DNA from: an uncultured Saprospiraceae bacterium
GTDB lineage: Bacteria; Bacteroidota; Bacteroidia; Chitinophagales; Saprospiraceae
Reading direction: 5' to 3'
DNA: 18,589 nt
Assembly (NCBI GenBank): GCA_937921525.1
Contig: CAKZUM010000243.1
Span: 1-18,589 of the forward strand
The translations under genes were made by a program, and so were the position numbers. The notes under the pieces are model-generated. The model was not told the origin of the DNA. It saw only the letters and a program-made list of their open reading frames with translations, and ran no database searches. Positions within the stretch are counted from its first letter, which is position 1. Each line of letters begins with the position of its first letter. Positions 16,983-18,589 of this stretch are shown here, piece after piece.

Positions 16983-18269
16983 TTATTTTCGTAAAGAAGA
17001 ATTAAATGTATACGCTCCAACCAACCTATCGTAACGATCGCCAAATGTGCGATAATAAATTAAGATAGTATAATCATTTTCAGTTTCAAACCAATCGCCT
17101 TCTGTGTGGGATAGATCAATAGCGGAACTCTTGTCTTTGACTACTGCAAAACTATAATTATAAAAACCTTGCTTTAATAAAATATCTAATAGATACCCCC
17201 CTAACTCTTCATTATAGATCATTTTGTAAGGCTCTTGTATTCTCCAATCGGTCACTTTTCCAAAGAGATATACCTCAGCATCTGGATAAGGAACACTCTT
17301 TTTTAAGGAAAATAAAGTCATAGCATAATCACTTTCTAACTCATCAATGTTTCGATGTAAATTTTCTATTGTGAAGTTTCCATTAATGTCTCTGACAAAA
17401 GAATAAGGCTGGTATTTTCTAACAGGATCAGGATGTAAAGTTATTTCGTATACGTCTTCATATTCTTCAATAGCAGCAACGCCTTCTGCTCGAAATTCAA
17501 AACTCCTTAAATCTATATACCGATACTCCTTCCCTGCTGGAAAACTGATCTTATCTTGATAATCAAAAACGACTTCTCCGTCATATAAAAAATAGGGCGG
17601 TATACCTCTAATGGCATTATCCCAGCGACCATTTTGTAAAATAGTTGCTTTCAATTCTGTCTTCGGTTCTTTTACTTCTAAGCGTTCAAAAGATACTTTG
17701 AAATCTAATTCTTGATGGGTTTTAAATTTTTGCATCACAGCAGGTCGGGTCATATCCACATCAATACGAACTAATGGTTCTACTGCAAGAAAACGCCTCG
17801 TTAATACTGGATTTTTGTCTCCGTCATATACCAATAAAATATAATTGCCAGACTTTGTCCAACTCATATTTCTATTCGGAATTTGTAATTGAAAATGAGT
17901 GTACTCCGTCAATGTATTAAAAGAAAAATTAGGATCCCGAATTTCCTCTTCATCAAAGCCTTTTAAAAATTCTAGCGTGTTCAAAGCAGAAGGCGTCCAA
18001 TCGGCATCACAATGAAGAATGGTGTAGTAATAATTACTAAGATCTGAATTTAAATCATCAAAACTTAGTTCCAAGGTTGCTCTTGAATCTAAATCTAAAA
18101 TGGGTTGTGTTAAAGGAAAACCTCTTATATGAAACTTGACGGTATGAATATTTTCTTGATAAATCGTATCGTCATAAATAATATCTCCCCACTGTGCGGC
18201 TACACTTAAACTGCCCATTTGAAATATAAAAAAGCAACATAGCCATTTTGTAATTATGCGGTAATGCAT
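16983..18269 (-). CDS. Type 9 secretion system plug protein (DUF5103)
   Basis: This 428-residue exported protein starts with a signal peptide (MHYRII then the hydrophobic WLCCFFIF, likely cut after VAA near residue 25, mature start QWGD). Sequence and length fit the DUF5103/T9SS plug family: YDDTIYQENIHTVKFH, the region YYTILHCDADWTPS, FEFRAEGVAAIEEYEDVYE, and the end region with PYPDAEVYLFGKVTDW, YNYSFAVVKD, LSHTEGDW and YYRTFGDRYDRLVG. In Flavobacterium the Plug protein closes the unused SprA translocon from the periplasmic side. No SprA or PorV gene is seen nearby, so the gene stands apart from the rest of the machine. The start at 18269 gives a full signal peptide. It leads a two-gene set with the transferase. 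Confidence 0.85.
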   Translation of the reverse strand: MHYRIITKWLCCFFIFQMGSLSVAAQWGDIIYDDTIYQENIHTVKFHIRGFPLTQPILDLDSRATLELSFDDLNSDLSNYYYTILHCDADWTPSALNTLEFLKGFDEEEIRDPNFSFNTLTEYTHFQLQIPNRNMSWTKSGNYILLVYDGDKNPVLTRRFLAVEPLVRIDVDMTRPAVMQKFKTHQELDFKVSFERLEVKEPKTELKATILQNGRWDNAIRGIPPYFLYDGEVVFDYQDKISFPAGKEYRYIDLRSFEFRAEGVAAIEEYEDVYEITLHPDPVRKYQPYSFVRDINGNFTIENLHRNIDELESDYAMTLFSLKKSVPYPDAEVYLFGKVTDWRIQEPYKMIYNEELGGYLLDILLKQGFYNYSFAVVKDKSSAIDLSHTEGDWFETENDYTILIYYRTFGDRYDRLVGAYTFNSSLRK

Positions 18270-18293
18270 TTCGTACTTATTTTTTAAAGAAAC

Positions 18294-18326
18294 AAAGACC
18301 TTTTATAACGATAATATAAGGTCTTT
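18294..18326. promoter_or_regulatory. Hairpin upstream of the plug gene
   Basis: Inverted arms AAAGACCTT (18294-18302) and AAGGTCTTT (18318-18326) flank a 15-nt AT-rich loop. On the minus strand it lies just ahead of the start at 18269 and is followed by T-rich DNA (TTTGTTTCTTT). It could be a terminator of a gene to the right or an operator or leader structure of the plug gene. No strong promoter motif was recognised. Confidence 0.4.
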
Positions 18327-18357
18327 ACATCTAATATTGCCAATATTTAAGCCTTTA

Positions 18358-18549
18358 TTAAGTAACGACAAAACAATAACTTGAACATCTAGGACGGAAT
18401 CTTTTGCCCTCATTTTCTCTTAAAAAATACTTCCGTAGCTAGGCTATGCAAGGATTTTTTAAGAAAAACTGAGAACAAAATCTTCTCGTCCAGACCAGCC
18501 CGCTGACGCAGTCGGGCGGGTGACCAACTTATTATTTCGTCGTTACTAA
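18358..18549. repeat. Long imperfect palindrome (foldback element)
   Basis: Outer arms TTAAGTAACGAC (18358-18369) and GTCGTTACTAA (18539-18549) are inverted copies. Inner arms 18420-18439 and 18443-18462 pair almost throughout around the loop TAG at 18440-18442. The middle parts pair too (GGACG near 18392 with CGTCC near 18487). The left arm is about 82 nt and the right about 107 nt; the excess is largely the GC-rich hairpin at 18492-18524. No coding sequence is inside. Confidence 0.65.
18492..18524. repeat. GC-rich hairpin nested in the right palindrome arm
   Basis: This short segment is far richer in G and C than its AT-rich surroundings. CCCGCTGAC and GTCGGGCGGG form an imperfect stem around GCA. 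It is present only in the right arm of the larger palindrome, so it looks like a secondary insertion, similar in style to the tRNA insert at 82-109. Confidence 0.5.
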
Positions 18550-18589
18550 GGAACTACGGAGTAGTTATTCTGGCTCATACGTTTCTATT

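Overview
The window looks like a piece of a low-GC Bacteroidota chromosome, most likely from the Saprospiria. Three things suggest this. There are very large secreted multidomain surface proteins with SdrD B-like, GEVED, HYR-like, dockerin-like and thrombospondin type 3 units. There is a type 9 secretion system (T9SS) plug protein gene. AT-rich intergenic DNA carries scattered GC-rich hairpins. The genus cannot be fixed from the sequence.

Layout. Positions 1-170 hold the 3' portion of a leucine-type tRNA whose T arm is interrupted by a 28-nt hairpin, followed by a good intrinsic terminator. Positions 241-345 hold the broken N-terminal end of a GIY-YIG nuclease gene. Positions 518-609 hold a foldback element flanked by a 9-bp direct repeat, just before the first large gene. 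Genes at 635-3682 and 3981-16268 (both +) encode secreted proteins of 1015 and 4095 residues. The smaller one is a paralogue of a roughly 960-residue stretch near the C-terminus of the larger one. A long hairpin at 16298-16330 separates them from a convergent minus-strand pair: a T9SS plug protein gene (18269-16983) followed after an 18-nt gap by a DUF2064/COG3222 transferase gene (16964-16371). The right end (18358-18549) is a long imperfect palindrome with a GC-rich hairpin nested in one arm.

How the genes fit together. The two large proteins look like exported, calcium-dependent adhesins or matrix proteins. The big one combines eight SdrD B-like rods, a YWTD-type beta-propeller apparently nested inside a DUF11-like domain, a GEVED domain, Ig/PKD-like domains, three H-type-lectin-like units, a dockerin-like pair and a long Asp-rich tail. 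Both end in a Cys/His module finishing in Cys-Gly-Pro-Cys, and neither shows a recognisable T9SS C-terminal sorting domain. The neighbouring plug gene is part of the secretion machinery, but nothing here shows that it serves these particular proteins.

The most interesting points are the nested propeller, the terminal Cys/His...CGPC module, the partial-gene duplication, the hairpin-interrupted tRNA remnant and the two palindromic elements. All domain calls are made by eye from sequence patterns; none has been checked by a profile search.
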